Shown one piece after another: positions 52,419 to 61,495 of a stretch of 64,000 nt of DNA (within the stretch, counting starts at the first letter, position 1; every line of letters begins with the position of its first letter). Source of the stretch: an uncultured Draconibacterium sp. (GTDB lineage Bacteria; Bacteroidota; Bacteroidia; Bacteroidales; Prolixibacteraceae); NCBI RefSeq assembly GCF_963676735.1, contig NZ_OY781464.1:1893001-1957000 (forward strand). Direction: 5' to 3'. The notes below the pieces were generated by a model. The model ran no database searches. It was not told the DNA's origin and saw nothing but the letters and a program-made list of their open reading frames with translations. Made by a program: the position numbers and the translations under genes.

Positions 52419-52904
52419 ATGGCAACAAAAGACTTATCAGCATACGATATAAACTCGGTACCAACGGCAGAAAATATGCGTTTTGGCATTGTTGTGGCAG
52501 AATGGAATTGGGAAATAACTTCGGCATTGGCCAATGGAGCTGTCGATACCTTAAAAAAACATGGTGCTACCGATGATAATATTTCAGTAAAATATGTTCC
52601 TGGCACTTTTGAGCTGCCTTTGGGCGGACAGTTTTTTGCAGAAATGGATAACGTTGATGCGGTTATTTTGCTGGGCTGTGTTATTCAGGGCGACACCCGC
52701 CACTTCGACTACATTTGCGAAGGTGTTACCCAGGGTACAAAAGATTTAAATCTGAAGTATAACAAACCGTTTATTTTTGGCGTACTAACCACCAACAACG
52801 AGCAGCAAGCACTTGATCGCGCCGGCGGTAAACTTGGCAATAAAGGAGACGAAGCAGCTGTAACAGCCATAAAAATGGTAGCCTTGCAGCAATCCTTTAA
52901 GTAA
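52419..52904 (+). CDS. ribH: 6,7-dimethyl-8-ribityllumazine synthase
   Basis: Penultimate step of riboflavin synthesis, forming lumazine from the ribityl-aminouracil and dihydroxybutanone phosphate. The 161-residue protein has VVAEWNWEIT (aromatic stacking Trp), VPGTFELPLG, LGCVIQGDTRHFDYI with the catalytic His, and FGVLTTNNEQQALDRAGG. It forms 60-mer capsids or pentamers in other species. It stands alone, with no FMN riboswitch detected upstream. Confidence 0.96.
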   Translation: MATKDLSAYDINSVPTAENMRFGIVVAEWNWEITSALANGAVDTLKKHGATDDNISVKYVPGTFELPLGGQFFAEMDNVDAVILLGCVIQGDTRHFDYICEGVTQGTKDLNLKYNKPFIFGVLTTNNEQQALDRAGGKLGNKGDEAAVTAIKMVALQQSFK

Positions 52905-52975
52905 ACCGCCTTACTACATCCTTCAAACCTTTTACCCAATAATTAGCAGTTGTACCCCCAACACGAGCTATATTG

Positions 52976-53011
52976 AACATTATCTCAATTTTTTAACATT
53001 GAGATAATGTT
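52976..53011. other. 13-bp perfect inverted repeat after ribH
   Basis: AACATTATCTCAA and TTGAGATAATGTT with a 10-base T-rich loop. It may be the ribH terminator, though no T-tract follows on the plus strand. The rest of the 52905-53211 gap shows no gene. Confidence 0.5.
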
Positions 53012-53211
53012 TAACAGTTTGTATATTTTTTCAAATATATCCTTACAAAAACTGAAACCCAGACATTAAAAACTCCGTACTGCACTGTAAACTAAGAATT
53101 AACAGAATCAGTATTTTGATTGCAACAGCCTTTTTTCATAAGCGCAGTATCGCCACCATTCCGCAGCTTAACAAACTAATAGATTAAAAGTATGACTGAT
53201 AAATTATTTAT

Positions 53212-53231
53212 ATATCTATTTATATAGATAT
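53212..53231. promoter_or_regulatory. Palindromic operator candidate of second RND operon
   Basis: ATATCTAT-TTAT-ATAGATAT, an exact 8-bp inverted repeat with a 4-base centre, lying 15 bases upstream of the TATATTTG motif and therefore over the -33 region. A dimeric repressor would block the promoter from here. No regulator gene is adjacent. Confidence 0.5.
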
Positions 53232-53246
53232 TTATATTTAATAGCA

Positions 53247-53254
53247 TATATTTG
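53247..53254 (+). promoter_or_regulatory. Promoter -7 motif of second RND operon
   Basis: TATATTTG (TAnnTTTG), 31 bases before the ATG at 53286. Confidence 0.6.
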
Positions 53255-53285
53255 CAGTGAAAAAGAATCAAAAACGATTAATAAT

Positions 53286-54617
53286 ATGTCAACACAAAAA
53301 TTCAATTACGTATTTTTATTGCTGCTAATCACACCGGCAATTTTAATGGCCCAACCAAGACCATTGAGTTTAAGTGAAGCTTTAACCCTGGCTGACGAAA
53401 ACAACCTAAATGTAAAAAGTGCAGAAGCCCGCATTGAGGCAGCACGTGCCCAATACCGCATGACCAATTCAGTGTTCCTCCCTGGACTTGAAGCCAGTCA
53501 TACCGGTGTTTCTACAAACGATCCTTTATCTGCCTTTGGTTTTAAACTAAAGCAGGAAATTGTGCAAGAATCAGATTTTAATCCTGATTTGCTAAATGAT
53601 CCGGGAACGATGGAGAATTTCCAAACCAAATTGGAACTGCAACAACCGCTGCTTAATCTCGATGGAATTTATGCCAGAAAGGCTGCAAAAAATCAGTTGG
53701 ATGCTCTATCATTTCAAAGTAACCGTGTTAAATTAAACATTCGGTACGAGGTAAAAAAAGCGTATTTCATGCTGGAGCTGGCAGAGTCGTCGGTTAAGGT
53801 ATTGGAAAAATCTGTAGCAGTTGCCAACGAAGCACTGCGCCTAACAAAAGACAATGCCGAGCAGGGATTTGCCAAAGAGGCAGATGTACTTGAAGCATCC
53901 GTTAGGCTTGAAGAACGTAAAAATCAACTACTGGAAGCAAAAAACCAGCAACAAACGGCTAACGATTTTCTTGCTCATTTATTAGGGCTTGAGTTTAGCG
54001 AGCAGATTGAAACAACCGACTCGCTGATTCAACCGCCAATGCAGGTTATTATCGACCAAAATACGGTAAATCTTGAAAGCCGTTCCGATATGATGGCCTA
54101 TCAAAAACAAATAGAGGCCGGCGAAAACATGGTAAAATCAAATAAAATGAAGTTTATTCCACGTTTAAATGCATTTGGTGCTGTGGAATGGAATGATGAC
54201 AATCTATTTGGAACCTCTGCCAATAATTATATGGTTGGAGCATCATTAAGCTGGAGTTTGTTTAACGGTTATAAAAATACCGGAGCCATACAGCATGCAA
54301 GTGCTCAGCTGGATGAAGCCAGGTACAACTACGAAGATTACCTTTCGAAAAGCCAGGTTGAAATAAACCGGGCTACGCGCAAAATGACCTTAAATTACAA
54401 TCGAATTCAATCGAGTAAACTGGCCAAGGAACAAGCCAACGAATCATTAAGAATCAGAACCAATCGTTTTAAACAAGGTTTGGAAAAAACAGCCGACTTA
54501 CTGATGGCAGAAGCCTTAACCTCGCAAAAAGAACTTGAATACATTCAATCAATATATAATTATAAACAGGCCATTTTTCAAATGGAACTGCTAATTGAAC
54601 AAGATATTAACGAATAA
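53286..54617 (+). CDS. TolC family outer-membrane efflux protein
   Basis: A 443-residue outer-membrane factor with a signal peptide cleaved near LMAQ, not lipidated. LSLSEALTLADENNLNVKSAEARIEAARAQ is the typical first OEP repeat (quoted in parts: LSEALTLADENN, KSAEARIEAARAQ), and a second repeat begins around NLESRSDMMAYQKQIEAGE. It is the first gene of a five-gene efflux unit, a different order from the first RND operon, where the channel gene comes last. Confidence 0.9.
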   Translation: MSTQKFNYVFLLLLITPAILMAQPRPLSLSEALTLADENNLNVKSAEARIEAARAQYRMTNSVFLPGLEASHTGVSTNDPLSAFGFKLKQEIVQESDFNPDLLNDPGTMENFQTKLELQQPLLNLDGIYARKAAKNQLDALSFQSNRVKLNIRYEVKKAYFMLELAESSVKVLEKSVAVANEALRLTKDNAEQGFAKEADVLEASVRLEERKNQLLEAKNQQQTANDFLAHLLGLEFSEQIETTDSLIQPPMQVIIDQNTVNLESRSDMMAYQKQIEAGENMVKSNKMKFIPRLNAFGAVEWNDDNLFGTSANNYMVGASLSWSLFNGYKNTGAIQHASAQLDEARYNYEDYLSKSQVEINRATRKMTLNYNRIQSSKLAKEQANESLRIRTNRFKQGLEKTADLLMAEALTSQKELEYIQSIYNYKQAIFQMELLIEQDINE

Positions 54618-54629
54618 ACGCCATACAAA

Positions 54630-55721
54630 ATGAAAGCACAATTAAAAAAATCAAAATTTATTATTGCTGTTGCATTACTATCAATAATTGCAATTTCATG
54701 TGGTAAAAAAGAAAAAGATAATTCAACCACAAAACAAGAAAAAATTACAGTTCAAACCACACTGGCAAAATTGGCCGATTACCCTGTTATGCATAGTTTC
54801 TCAGGCAAACTTGAAGCCGATAAACAAAGTAACCTAAGTACCCGAATTATGGGACAGATAAGCCGTATTTATGTAAAACCCGGGCAAAAGGTTAGTAACG
54901 GCGACTTATTGGTTCAAATAAGAAACCAGGATATTTTAGCAAAAAAAGCACAGGTGGAAGCCAATAAAGTGGAAGCAACAACAGCTTTTGAAAGCGCGGA
55001 AAAAGACCTGAAACGATTTGAAGCCCTTTATGCAGCCGAAAGTGCATCAGATAAAGAAATGGATGACATACGCACCCACTACAACATGGCCAAAGCCCGT
55101 TTGGCAGCCATTGAGCAAATGGAAAAAGAAGTTGAAGAAACCATGCGTTATGCTCTAATTCGCGCACCATACAGCGGTGTTATCACCAGTAAATTTGTAC
55201 AGGAAGGCGATATGGCTAACCCGGGAATGCCACTGTTAAGCATGGAAAGTCCGTCGCAGTGGAAAGTAATTGCACGTATACCCGAAGCCGATATTGCAAA
55301 AGTAAAGTTAAACGATGCGGTTAAAGTTAGATTTACTGCAGTTGAAGCCGAGCTGGATGGAAAAATAGTAGAGATAAACCCGTCAACCACCAATACCGGC
55401 AACCAATACCAGGCTAAAGTTTTGGTAACAATACCTGAAAATTGTTCAGCTAAACTTTACAGCGGCATGTATGCCGAGGTACTGTTTAAGCACGGCACAC
55501 AGAAACGAATTCTTGTGGATAAAAATGCCTTGGTACACCGCGGACAGTTAGTTGGTATTTATGCCGTAAGCCAAAGTGGTAATGCCCTGTTGCGCTGGGT
55601 AAAAACCGGAAAAACATTTGGAAACAAGATTGAAATAATTTCCGGATTAAGTGATGGTGAAGAATATATTGAATCAACTGAAAGCAAGCTTTTTGACGGA
55701 GCTTTAGTTGCTAACAATTAA
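54630..55721 (+). CDS. RND efflux periplasmic adaptor (MFP) lipoprotein
   Basis: A 363-residue membrane-fusion protein with a lipobox (IIAISC) and the order lipoyl-like half (QISRIYVKPGQKVSNGDLLVQI), coiled coil, second lipoyl half (IRAPYSGVITSKFVQEGD, truncated), beta-barrel. It begins 12 bases after the TolC gene, and its stop is 10 bases before the pump ATG, so the three are tightly linked. Confidence 0.92.
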   Translation: MKAQLKKSKFIIAVALLSIIAISCGKKEKDNSTTKQEKITVQTTLAKLADYPVMHSFSGKLEADKQSNLSTRIMGQISRIYVKPGQKVSNGDLLVQIRNQDILAKKAQVEANKVEATTAFESAEKDLKRFEALYAAESASDKEMDDIRTHYNMAKARLAAIEQMEKEVEETMRYALIRAPYSGVITSKFVQEGDMANPGMPLLSMESPSQWKVIARIPEADIAKVKLNDAVKVRFTAVEAELDGKIVEINPSTTNTGNQYQAKVLVTIPENCSAKLYSGMYAEVLFKHGTQKRILVDKNALVHRGQLVGIYAVSQSGNALLRWVKTGKTFGNKIEIISGLSDGEEYIESTESKLFDGALVANN

Positions 55722-55731
55722 GAATACAACT

Positions 55732-58700
55732 ATGAAGACAGGATTTGCTGGCGGAATAGCCAAACAATTTATAAATTCGAAATTAACGCCGCTGTTAATG
55801 ATTGCTTTTATGGCAATCGGTATTTACAGCTCGTACCTGACTCCACGCGAAGAAGAACCGCAAATTGATGTACCAATTGCTGACATTTTCTTTCGCTACC
55901 CCGGAGCAAGCCCAAAAGAAATTGAATCGCGCGTAATGCAACCGCTTGAAAAAGTTGTTGCCAACATTCCCGGGGTTGAATATGTTTATTCTACCTCAAT
56001 GCCGGGCCAGGCAATGCTTATCGTTCAGTTTTATGTGGGAGAAGACATTGAACGCTCGTTGGTAAAAATGTATAACGAGATTATGAAACACATGGACCAG
56101 ATGCCACACGGAACAAGTTTACCGCTGGTAAAAACACGGTCAATTGACGATGTTCCTGTGTTGGGCCTTACCTTCTGGAGCGAGAACTACGACGATTACC
56201 AGTTAAAACGGATTGCACAGGAAGTAAACAACGAAATAGAGCAGGTTACTGACGTATCTGAAACAAAAGTTATTGGTGGTAGATCGCGCCAAATACGAGT
56301 GGTATTAAACAACGGCGCAATGGCCCGGTACAATGTTGATGCCCTAAGTATTGCTCAAAAAATTCAAACTGCCAATCAGCAATTTAACACTGGTTCTTTT
56401 AATAAAAACGATGTTGAATACCTGGTTGAAGCCGGCGAATTTCTAAAAACTTCGGATGACGTTTCAAACCTGGTTGTTGGCATACATGGCGGAAGCCCGG
56501 TTTACCTGAAACAGGTTGCCAGCATTCTTGATGGTCCTGAAGAACCTATTCAGTATGTTAATTTTGGCTTTGGAACCATGGACGAACGAAATACTGATTT
56601 TGCAGGCGAATATCCGGCCGTTACTATATCGGTTGCCAAACGCAGAGGGGCCGATGCCATGAAAGTATCGGATGAAATTCTTGAAAAAATCAAACATCTT
56701 GAAAAAGATTTAATTCCGGCTGATGTACATGTTGATGTAACGCGTAATTACGGCGAAACAGCTTCACACAAAGTATCGGAGTTATTAATGCACCTTGCCG
56801 GAGCAATAATTGCTGTAACTTTTGTGGTAATGCTTGCCATGGGTTGGCGCGGTGGACTGGTGGTATTTTTATCGGTACCCATTACTTTCGCCTTAACCAT
56901 GTTCAGCTATTATTTTCTTGATTATACCTTAAACAGGATTACACTTTTTGCATTGGTTTTTGTAACCGGTATTGTGGTAGACGACTCGATTATTATTGCC
57001 GAAAATATGCACCGGCATTTTAAAATGAAAAAGCTGCCATTTATTCAGGCGGCTATGCGCTCAATCGACGAAGTTGGAAACCCAACTATTTTGGCAACCT
57101 TTACAGTAATTGCTGCCGTTTTGCCAATGGTATTCGTATCGGGGTTAATGGGACCTTACATGAGCCCAATGCCAATTGGAGCCTCAATTGCCATGATATT
57201 CTCGTTACTGGTAGCGCTTACCATTACACCGTACCTGGCATTCCGTTTACTAAAAGTGGTTGAAAAAGACGATAAAGTAAAAAAGGCATTTAAACTTGAA
57301 AATTCGCCGATTTACAAAATATATTTCAAAACCATGAAGCCCATGCTGGAATCACCTTGGAAACGCTGGACTTTCATCGGAACAATTACTGTTTTTCTAT
57401 TGGCATCAATGACCCTGGTTTATTTTAAAATGGTAGCCGTAAAAATGCTTCCTTTTGATAATAAAAACGAGTTTCAGGTAGTAATAGATATGCCCGAAGG
57501 AACAACGCTGGAACGTACGGCCGCAATTACAAAAGAACTTGCAGCCTACATTGCACAACAGGAAGAGGTATTAAATTACCAAACTTATGTTGGAACAGCT
57601 TCACCTATGAATTTTAATGGTTTGGTACGTCATTACGATTTACGCAGCGGGTCAAATGTAGCCGATATACAGGTAAACCTTACTGATAAAACGGAGCGAA
57701 AAGTACAAAGTCATGACATTGCCAAAGCCATGCGCCCAGGTATTCAGGAACTTGCCAAAAAATTTAATGCCAACGCCAAGGTGGTAGAAGTTCCACCCGG
57801 ACCTCCGGTACTTTCAACTTTGGTTGCCGAAATTTACGGACCGGATTACGACCAGCAAATTGAAGTGGGTCGCCAGGTGAAAAAACTATTTTCGGAAACG
57901 GCTGATGTGGTGGATATTGACTGGCAGGTAGAAGACGACCAGGTAGAGTATAAATTTAACGTACTTAAAGAGAAAGCTGCACTGATGGGTGTTTCAACAC
58001 AACAGGTTGTAAGCAGCGTGGCAATGGCTCTTGGTGGACAAGAAGTTGCACAGCTGTATGCTGAAAAAGAACACGAGCAGGTGGGCATTGCGCTTCGTTT
58101 TTCGGAAGATGAACGCTCCAGTATTGAAGACCTGAAAAAGGTAAATATTATGAGCATGACCGGACAGACAGTTGCCCTGGGTGATGTGGTTGAAATTAAA
58201 GAAGAAATTCAGGACAAGAGTATTTACCGAAAAAACCAAAAGCGTGTGGTATATGTAACGGCTGATGTTGCCGGAAAACTGGAGAGTCCGGTTTACGGTA
58301 TTTTGGAAATGAGTGAAAACCTGAATCAAATAAAACTTCCTGAAGGTTATGTGTTAAATGAAGAATTTACAGAACAGCCATTTGTTCAAGACAATTACAG
58401 CCTAAAATGGGATGGTGAATGGCAAATTACTTATGAAGTTTTCCGCGACCTGGGAGCAGCTTTTGCAGTAGTTCTGTTAGTTATTTACATGCTTATAATC
58501 GGTTGGTTCCAGAATTTTACCGTGCCTTTTGTAATGATGGTAGCCATTCCATTATCGCTGGTAGGTATTTTGTTAGGCCACTGGATGATGGGAGCATTCT
58601 TTACTGCAACTTCCATGATTGGTTTAATTGCCCTCGCCGGAATTATGGTTCGAAACTCCATATTGCTTATCGACTTTATAAATCTCAGGCTAAAAGATGG

Positions 58701-58989
58701 AATACCATTAAAAGATGCAGTAATTGAGGCCGGTGCGGTACGTACCACTCCTATTCTGCTTACTGCCGGTACTGTGGTTATTGGAGCTGTGGTTATTCTG
58801 TTTGACCCGATATTCCAGGGCCTTGCCATTTCTCTTATGGGCGGAACCATTGCATCTACATTTTTAACACTAATTATTGTTCCGCTGATTTATTATATGA
58901 CAGAGAAGAAAAAGTACCCGGAGAAAAAACAAGAAAACCTTTCACCGGAGTTACAGGAAAATGATAAAACTAATAAGGAGGAAAACTAA
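55732..58989 (+). CDS. RND efflux pump, HAE1-related
   Basis: A 1085-residue inner-membrane pump with the twelve-helix RND plan. The opening FAGGIAKQFINSKLTPLLMI and the TPREEEPQIDVP motif mark a branch separate from AcrB/MexB, found widely in Bacteroidota and Proteobacteria with unknown substrates. GIVVDDSIIIAENMHRH carries the TM4 proton-relay Asp residues. Start chosen at ATG 55732 (MKTGFAGG) since the upstream frame overlaps the adaptor gene. Its stop overlaps the next ATG (TAATG). Confidence 0.92.
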   Translation: MKTGFAGGIAKQFINSKLTPLLMIAFMAIGIYSSYLTPREEEPQIDVPIADIFFRYPGASPKEIESRVMQPLEKVVANIPGVEYVYSTSMPGQAMLIVQFYVGEDIERSLVKMYNEIMKHMDQMPHGTSLPLVKTRSIDDVPVLGLTFWSENYDDYQLKRIAQEVNNEIEQVTDVSETKVIGGRSRQIRVVLNNGAMARYNVDALSIAQKIQTANQQFNTGSFNKNDVEYLVEAGEFLKTSDDVSNLVVGIHGGSPVYLKQVASILDGPEEPIQYVNFGFGTMDERNTDFAGEYPAVTISVAKRRGADAMKVSDEILEKIKHLEKDLIPADVHVDVTRNYGETASHKVSELLMHLAGAIIAVTFVVMLAMGWRGGLVVFLSVPITFALTMFSYYFLDYTLNRITLFALVFVTGIVVDDSIIIAENMHRHFKMKKLPFIQAAMRSIDEVGNPTILATFTVIAAVLPMVFVSGLMGPYMSPMPIGASIAMIFSLLVALTITPYLAFRLLKVVEKDDKVKKAFKLENSPIYKIYFKTMKPMLESPWKRWTFIGTITVFLLASMTLVYFKMVAVKMLPFDNKNEFQVVIDMPEGTTLERTAAITKELAAYIAQQEEVLNYQTYVGTASPMNFNGLVRHYDLRSGSNVADIQVNLTDKTERKVQSHDIAKAMRPGIQELAKKFNANAKVVEVPPGPPVLSTLVAEIYGPDYDQQIEVGRQVKKLFSETADVVDIDWQVEDDQVEYKFNVLKEKAALMGVSTQQVVSSVAMALGGQEVAQLYAEKEHEQVGIALRFSEDERSSIEDLKKVNIMSMTGQTVALGDVVEIKEEIQDKSIYRKNQKRVVYVTADVAGKLESPVYGILEMSENLNQIKLPEGYVLNEEFTEQPFVQDNYSLKWDGEWQITYEVFRDLGAAFAVVLLVIYMLIIGWFQNFTVPFVMMVAIPLSLVGILLGHWMMGAFFTATSMIGLIALAGIMVRNSILLIDFINLRLKDGIPLKDAVIEAGAVRTTPILLTAGTVVIGAVVILFDPIFQGLAISLMGGTIASTFLTLIIVPLIYYMTEKKKYPEKKQENLSPELQENDKTNKEEN

Positions 58990-59297
58990 TGAAATTCATT
59001 ATTATTCAAAGTGCAGAAGCATACCACCACGAGCTGGAAAAGATCTTTCGCGATATTAAAATAACTTCCTACAGCGAATTACCCGTTGATGGTTTTATGG
59101 AAAGTGCTGACGGAAATTCAGATATCTCTAACTGGTTCGGATCCTCAAAAAATCCGTACCGATACTTTATTTCTTTTACGTTTTTAGCTGCTGATAAAGC
59201 CGACGAACTACTAGAACGTATAAGAACTTTTAATGAAGAGGTTGAAGGAGTTAGTCCGATTAGCGCCTACATTTCAGCCGTTGAAAAATTTGTATAA
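58989..59297 (+). CDS. Small PII/CutA-like protein linked to the RND pump
   Basis: A 102-residue soluble protein whose alternating strands and helices (MKFIIIQSAEAYHHELEKIF, YFISFTFLAADKADELLERI, SPISAYISAVEKFV) suggest a ferredoxin-like alpha/beta fold such as PII or CutA/DUF3240. The TAATG overlap with the pump gene implies translational coupling. DUF3240-type proteins accompany heavy-metal RND pumps in other bacteria, so a regulatory or metal-sensing role is plausible. This family assignment is tentative. Confidence 0.6.
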   Translation: MKFIIIQSAEAYHHELEKIFRDIKITSYSELPVDGFMESADGNSDISNWFGSSKNPYRYFISFTFLAADKADELLERIRTFNEEVEGVSPISAYISAVEKFV

Positions 59298-59334
59298 ATA
59301 ATTATTTGATTTAAAAGCATAAAACACGAAAAAG

Positions 59335-59517
59335 ATGAAAGAGAGAATAATACGTGCAGTAGCAGGAACATTAGTTTTAACAAGTATTCTTTTAGCCATA
59401 TTTGTTAATATTTACTGGCTTGGTTTGGCAGGATTTGTTGGATTGAATTTGCTTCAATCCTCGTTAACAAAGTTCTGTCCACTGGATTTTTTCCTTGAAA
59501 AAGCAGGAGTAGAATAG
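59335..59517 (+). CDS. DUF2892 family small membrane protein
   Basis: A 60-residue protein with two hydrophobic segments (LVLTSILLAIFVNIYWLGL and AGFVGLNLLQSS) and the conserved FCPLDFFL motif near the C-terminus, matching DUF2892 (the YgaP transmembrane domain family). Its single Cys is conserved in many members. It closes the RND operon before a hairpin terminator. The family often accompanies rhodanese and redox genes, but its role is unknown. Confidence 0.8.
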   Translation: MKERIIRAVAGTLVLTSILLAIFVNIYWLGLAGFVGLNLLQSSLTKFCPLDFFLEKAGVE

Positions 59518-59546
59518 CTTCTTTGCACTGCAAAAAGCGTTTTGGT

Positions 59547-59577
59547 AAAAGGTTGTCGGAAATCGGCAACCTTTTCC
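59547..59577 (+). terminator. Terminator of second RND operon
   Basis: AAAAGGTTGTC...GGCAACCTTTT, about 12 bp with one G-T pair and a short loop, T-rich after. Confidence 0.8.
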
Positions 59578-59653
59578 TGTTTATTATACTTGGTATATGT
59601 CGGCTTTTTAACTTAACTTTAATCGTGTTTCAATACAATAAAAATTAAAGGAA

Positions 59654-60229
59654 ATGACAGACAACAAAAACAAAAAATTAGCAGATAGTGTATGGAAATT
59701 AATTTTAGTGCGCGGCATTATCCTCCTGGTAGTTGGACTCATCCTGCTTCTTTTCCCAAAAGCAACCTTAACTACTCTTATTTTTATACTGGGTATTTAC
59801 TGGTTAATTGACGGAGTAGTTACCTTATATAACACCTGGCGATTACGAAAGTTAAGAAAAAACTGGTGGTGGGGATTAATTACCGGTGGTTTAGGTATTA
59901 TTGCCGGAATTATTGTGATATTGAAGCCCTTCTCAAGTTCTGTTTTAACCACCTCCTTTCTAATGTGGTTCCTTGGTGTGGTAGCTTTAATCAATGGTAT
60001 TTCGGGCGTTATTACCGGAATAAAAGTACGCAACTTAAACACTGGCGAACGGTCTATGTTATGGGGCGGTATTTTCTCAATCATCCTTGGTATTATTCTA
60101 ATATCATCGCCATACACCTCGGCGCTGGCAATTGTGAAAATTATTGGTGCATTTGCAATATTTGCCGGAGTTATCACCTTGCTAATTGCTAATCGTGTTA
60201 AAAAGAAAACAGAAGAATCAGAGCTATAG
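59654..60229 (+). CDS. HdeD family membrane protein (DUF308)
   Basis: A 191-residue protein with six membrane helices arranged as three similar hairpins, each with the DUF308 pattern (for example IFILGIYWLIDGVVTLY, FLGVVALINGISGVITG, GAFAIFAGVITLL). HdeD of Escherichia coli is linked to acid resistance; in other phyla the family is a general stress-associated membrane protein. It lies between two terminators and appears monocistronic. Confidence 0.85.
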   Translation: MTDNKNKKLADSVWKLILVRGIILLVVGLILLLFPKATLTTLIFILGIYWLIDGVVTLYNTWRLRKLRKNWWWGLITGGLGIIAGIIVILKPFSSSVLTTSFLMWFLGVVALINGISGVITGIKVRNLNTGERSMLWGGIFSIILGIILISSPYTSALAIVKIIGAFAIFAGVITLLIANRVKKKTEESEL

Positions 60230-60256
60230 TTGCTGACATACTCCTCAACTATTCAG

Positions 60257-60299
60257 AAAGTTGCAAAACAATAAAGAGTTATGGTTTGCAACTTTTTTA
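60257..60299 (+). terminator. Terminator after the HdeD-like gene
   Basis: AAAGTTGCAAAAC pairs with GTTTGCAACTTT (one bulged A), then TTTTAT. Confidence 0.75.
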
Positions 60300-60378
60300 T
60301 TTTGAATCAAATTCAAAATCCATTCCCATTTAATGCACTTTTGTTCAATTTAATTTAGCAATTACAAATATTTTATCT

Positions 60379-60386
60379 TATCTTTG
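60379..60386 (+). promoter_or_regulatory. Promoter -7 motif for the NifX/ORP-like cluster
   Basis: TATCTTTG, 44 bases before the ATG at 60431. Confidence 0.5.
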
Positions 60387-60430
60387 TAAAGAACATAAGT
60401 TAAAAAAAAGAAAACAAACAATTTTGTAGA

Positions 60431-60751
60431 ATGAAAACAATAATTACTTCTTCAGGAGATAATGTAGATGCTAAATTTGATTTGCGTTTTGGACGAGCAG
60501 GTTGGTTCTGTGTATACGATAAAGAAACACATACCGCCAATTTTATTGAAAACAGCTTTAAAAACTCAAATGGTGGAGCAGGCACAAAATCGTCAGAAAT
60601 GGCAGCAGAACTTGGTGCCACACAAATTATTTCAGGTCATTTTGGCCCCAAAGCAAAAGATATGCTTGAAAAATTTAACATCCGGATGATCGAGTTAAAT
60701 GAAGAAGAATTAAATGTAAAAGATGTGATTTTTAAAATTGAAAACAATTAG
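60431..60751 (+). CDS. NifX/NifB-family cofactor-binding protein (ORP-like)
   Basis: A 106-residue protein of the dinitrogenase iron-molybdenum cofactor biosynthesis (NifX/NafY) fold: SSGDNVDAKFDLRFGRAGWF, AGTKSSEMAAELGATQIISG and the closing IRMIELNEE. In nitrogen fixers the fold carries FeMo-co precursors, but no nif genes are present here; in anaerobes the same fold forms the orange protein (ORP). It has one Cys. First gene of the NifX-DUF5320-NifX-MinD-MinD cluster. Confidence 0.83.
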   Translation: MKTIITSSGDNVDAKFDLRFGRAGWFCVYDKETHTANFIENSFKNSNGGAGTKSSEMAAELGATQIISGHFGPKAKDMLEKFNIRMIELNEEELNVKDVIFKIENN

Positions 60752-60755
60752 CAAG

Positions 60756-60983
60756 ATGCCAGGACTAGATCAAACCGGGCCAATGGGCCAAGGAGCTCAA
60801 ACCGGAAGAAAACAAGGAAGATGCAACACTACTGAAAATGCAGAACAGGTAATGAATTTTGGTCGCCGAGGAGGAAGAGGTTTCAGGTTCCGCAATCAAA
60901 GCAGCGACGAAACAGTTATAACAAACAGTGGGCGAGGTAACAGAAGAGGCCGGGGTATGGGTTTCGGTCGAATGAAAAAATAA
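60756..60983 (+). CDS. DUF5320 protein
   Basis: A 75-residue Gly/Arg-rich protein starting MPGLDQTGPMGQGAQTGRKQ, the recognisable DUF5320 opening, and ending in RG repeats (GRGNRRGRGMGFGRMKK). The family regularly accompanies NifX/ORP-like proteins and MinD-ferredoxin ATPases in anaerobic bacteria; no function is known. It starts five bases after the previous stop codon. Confidence 0.78.
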   Translation: MPGLDQTGPMGQGAQTGRKQGRCNTTENAEQVMNFGRRGGRGFRFRNQSSDETVITNSGRGNRRGRGMGFGRMKK

Positions 60984-61000
60984 TCAGGTTATTTCACGAT

Positions 61001-61342
61001 ATGAAGAAAAAAATTGCGGTTCCTGTTGATGAAAACGGGATATTAGACGGACATTTCGGACATTGCAAATATTTTGCATTGATTGATATTGAAAATGGGA
61101 AAATAGTAAAGGAAGAAAACGTTACTCCTCCTCCCCATGAGCCGGGTGTTTTACCAAAATGGCTTGCAGGGAAAGGCGTTACCGACGTTCTTGCCGGAGG
61201 AATGGGACACAAAGCTATTCAGATATTTAATTACAACGACGTAAATGTTTTCGTAGGTGCACCAAAATTAAGTGCTTCGGAATTAGCGCTTGGTTTTATC
61301 GAGAAATCAATTGAGTTTACAGCCAATTACTGCGATCACTAA
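61001..61342 (+). CDS. Second NifX/NifB-family protein (ORP-like)
   Basis: A 113-residue protein of the same family, with IAVPVDENGILDGHFGHCKYF, the PPPHEPGVLPKWLAGKGV insertion and a GGMGHKA motif. It has Cys in the HFGHC segment and a C-terminal NYCDH, both possible metal or cofactor ligands. Members with this form associate with MinD-ferredoxin ATPases. It is separated from the downstream ATPases by a strong hairpin. Confidence 0.85.
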   Translation: MKKKIAVPVDENGILDGHFGHCKYFALIDIENGKIVKEENVTPPPHEPGVLPKWLAGKGVTDVLAGGMGHKAIQIFNYNDVNVFVGAPKLSASELALGFIEKSIEFTANYCDH

Positions 61343-61450
61343 AAAACATTTATAAAAAACACAACAATAGTACAATACGCGCAAATGGAAAAGAGCGCTT
61401 TCTGAGTTTTTAATTATTTATAGGTACTCGGAGTTAGCTACTAAATCGGT

Positions 61451-61482
61451 ATTCCCCGGAGAAACACTCCGGGGAATTTTTT
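61451..61482 (+). terminator. Hairpin terminator or attenuator ahead of the MinD genes
   Basis: ATTCCCCGGAG-AAACA-CTCCGGGGAAT, a perfect 11-bp stem, followed by TTTTTT, ending 13 bases before the ATPase start codon. An upstream CGGAGT (within 61426-61436) could pair with ACTCCG in the 3' arm and compete with this hairpin, so partial read-through control is possible. Confidence 0.8.
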
Positions 61483-61495
61483 AAAGCAAATTTTT

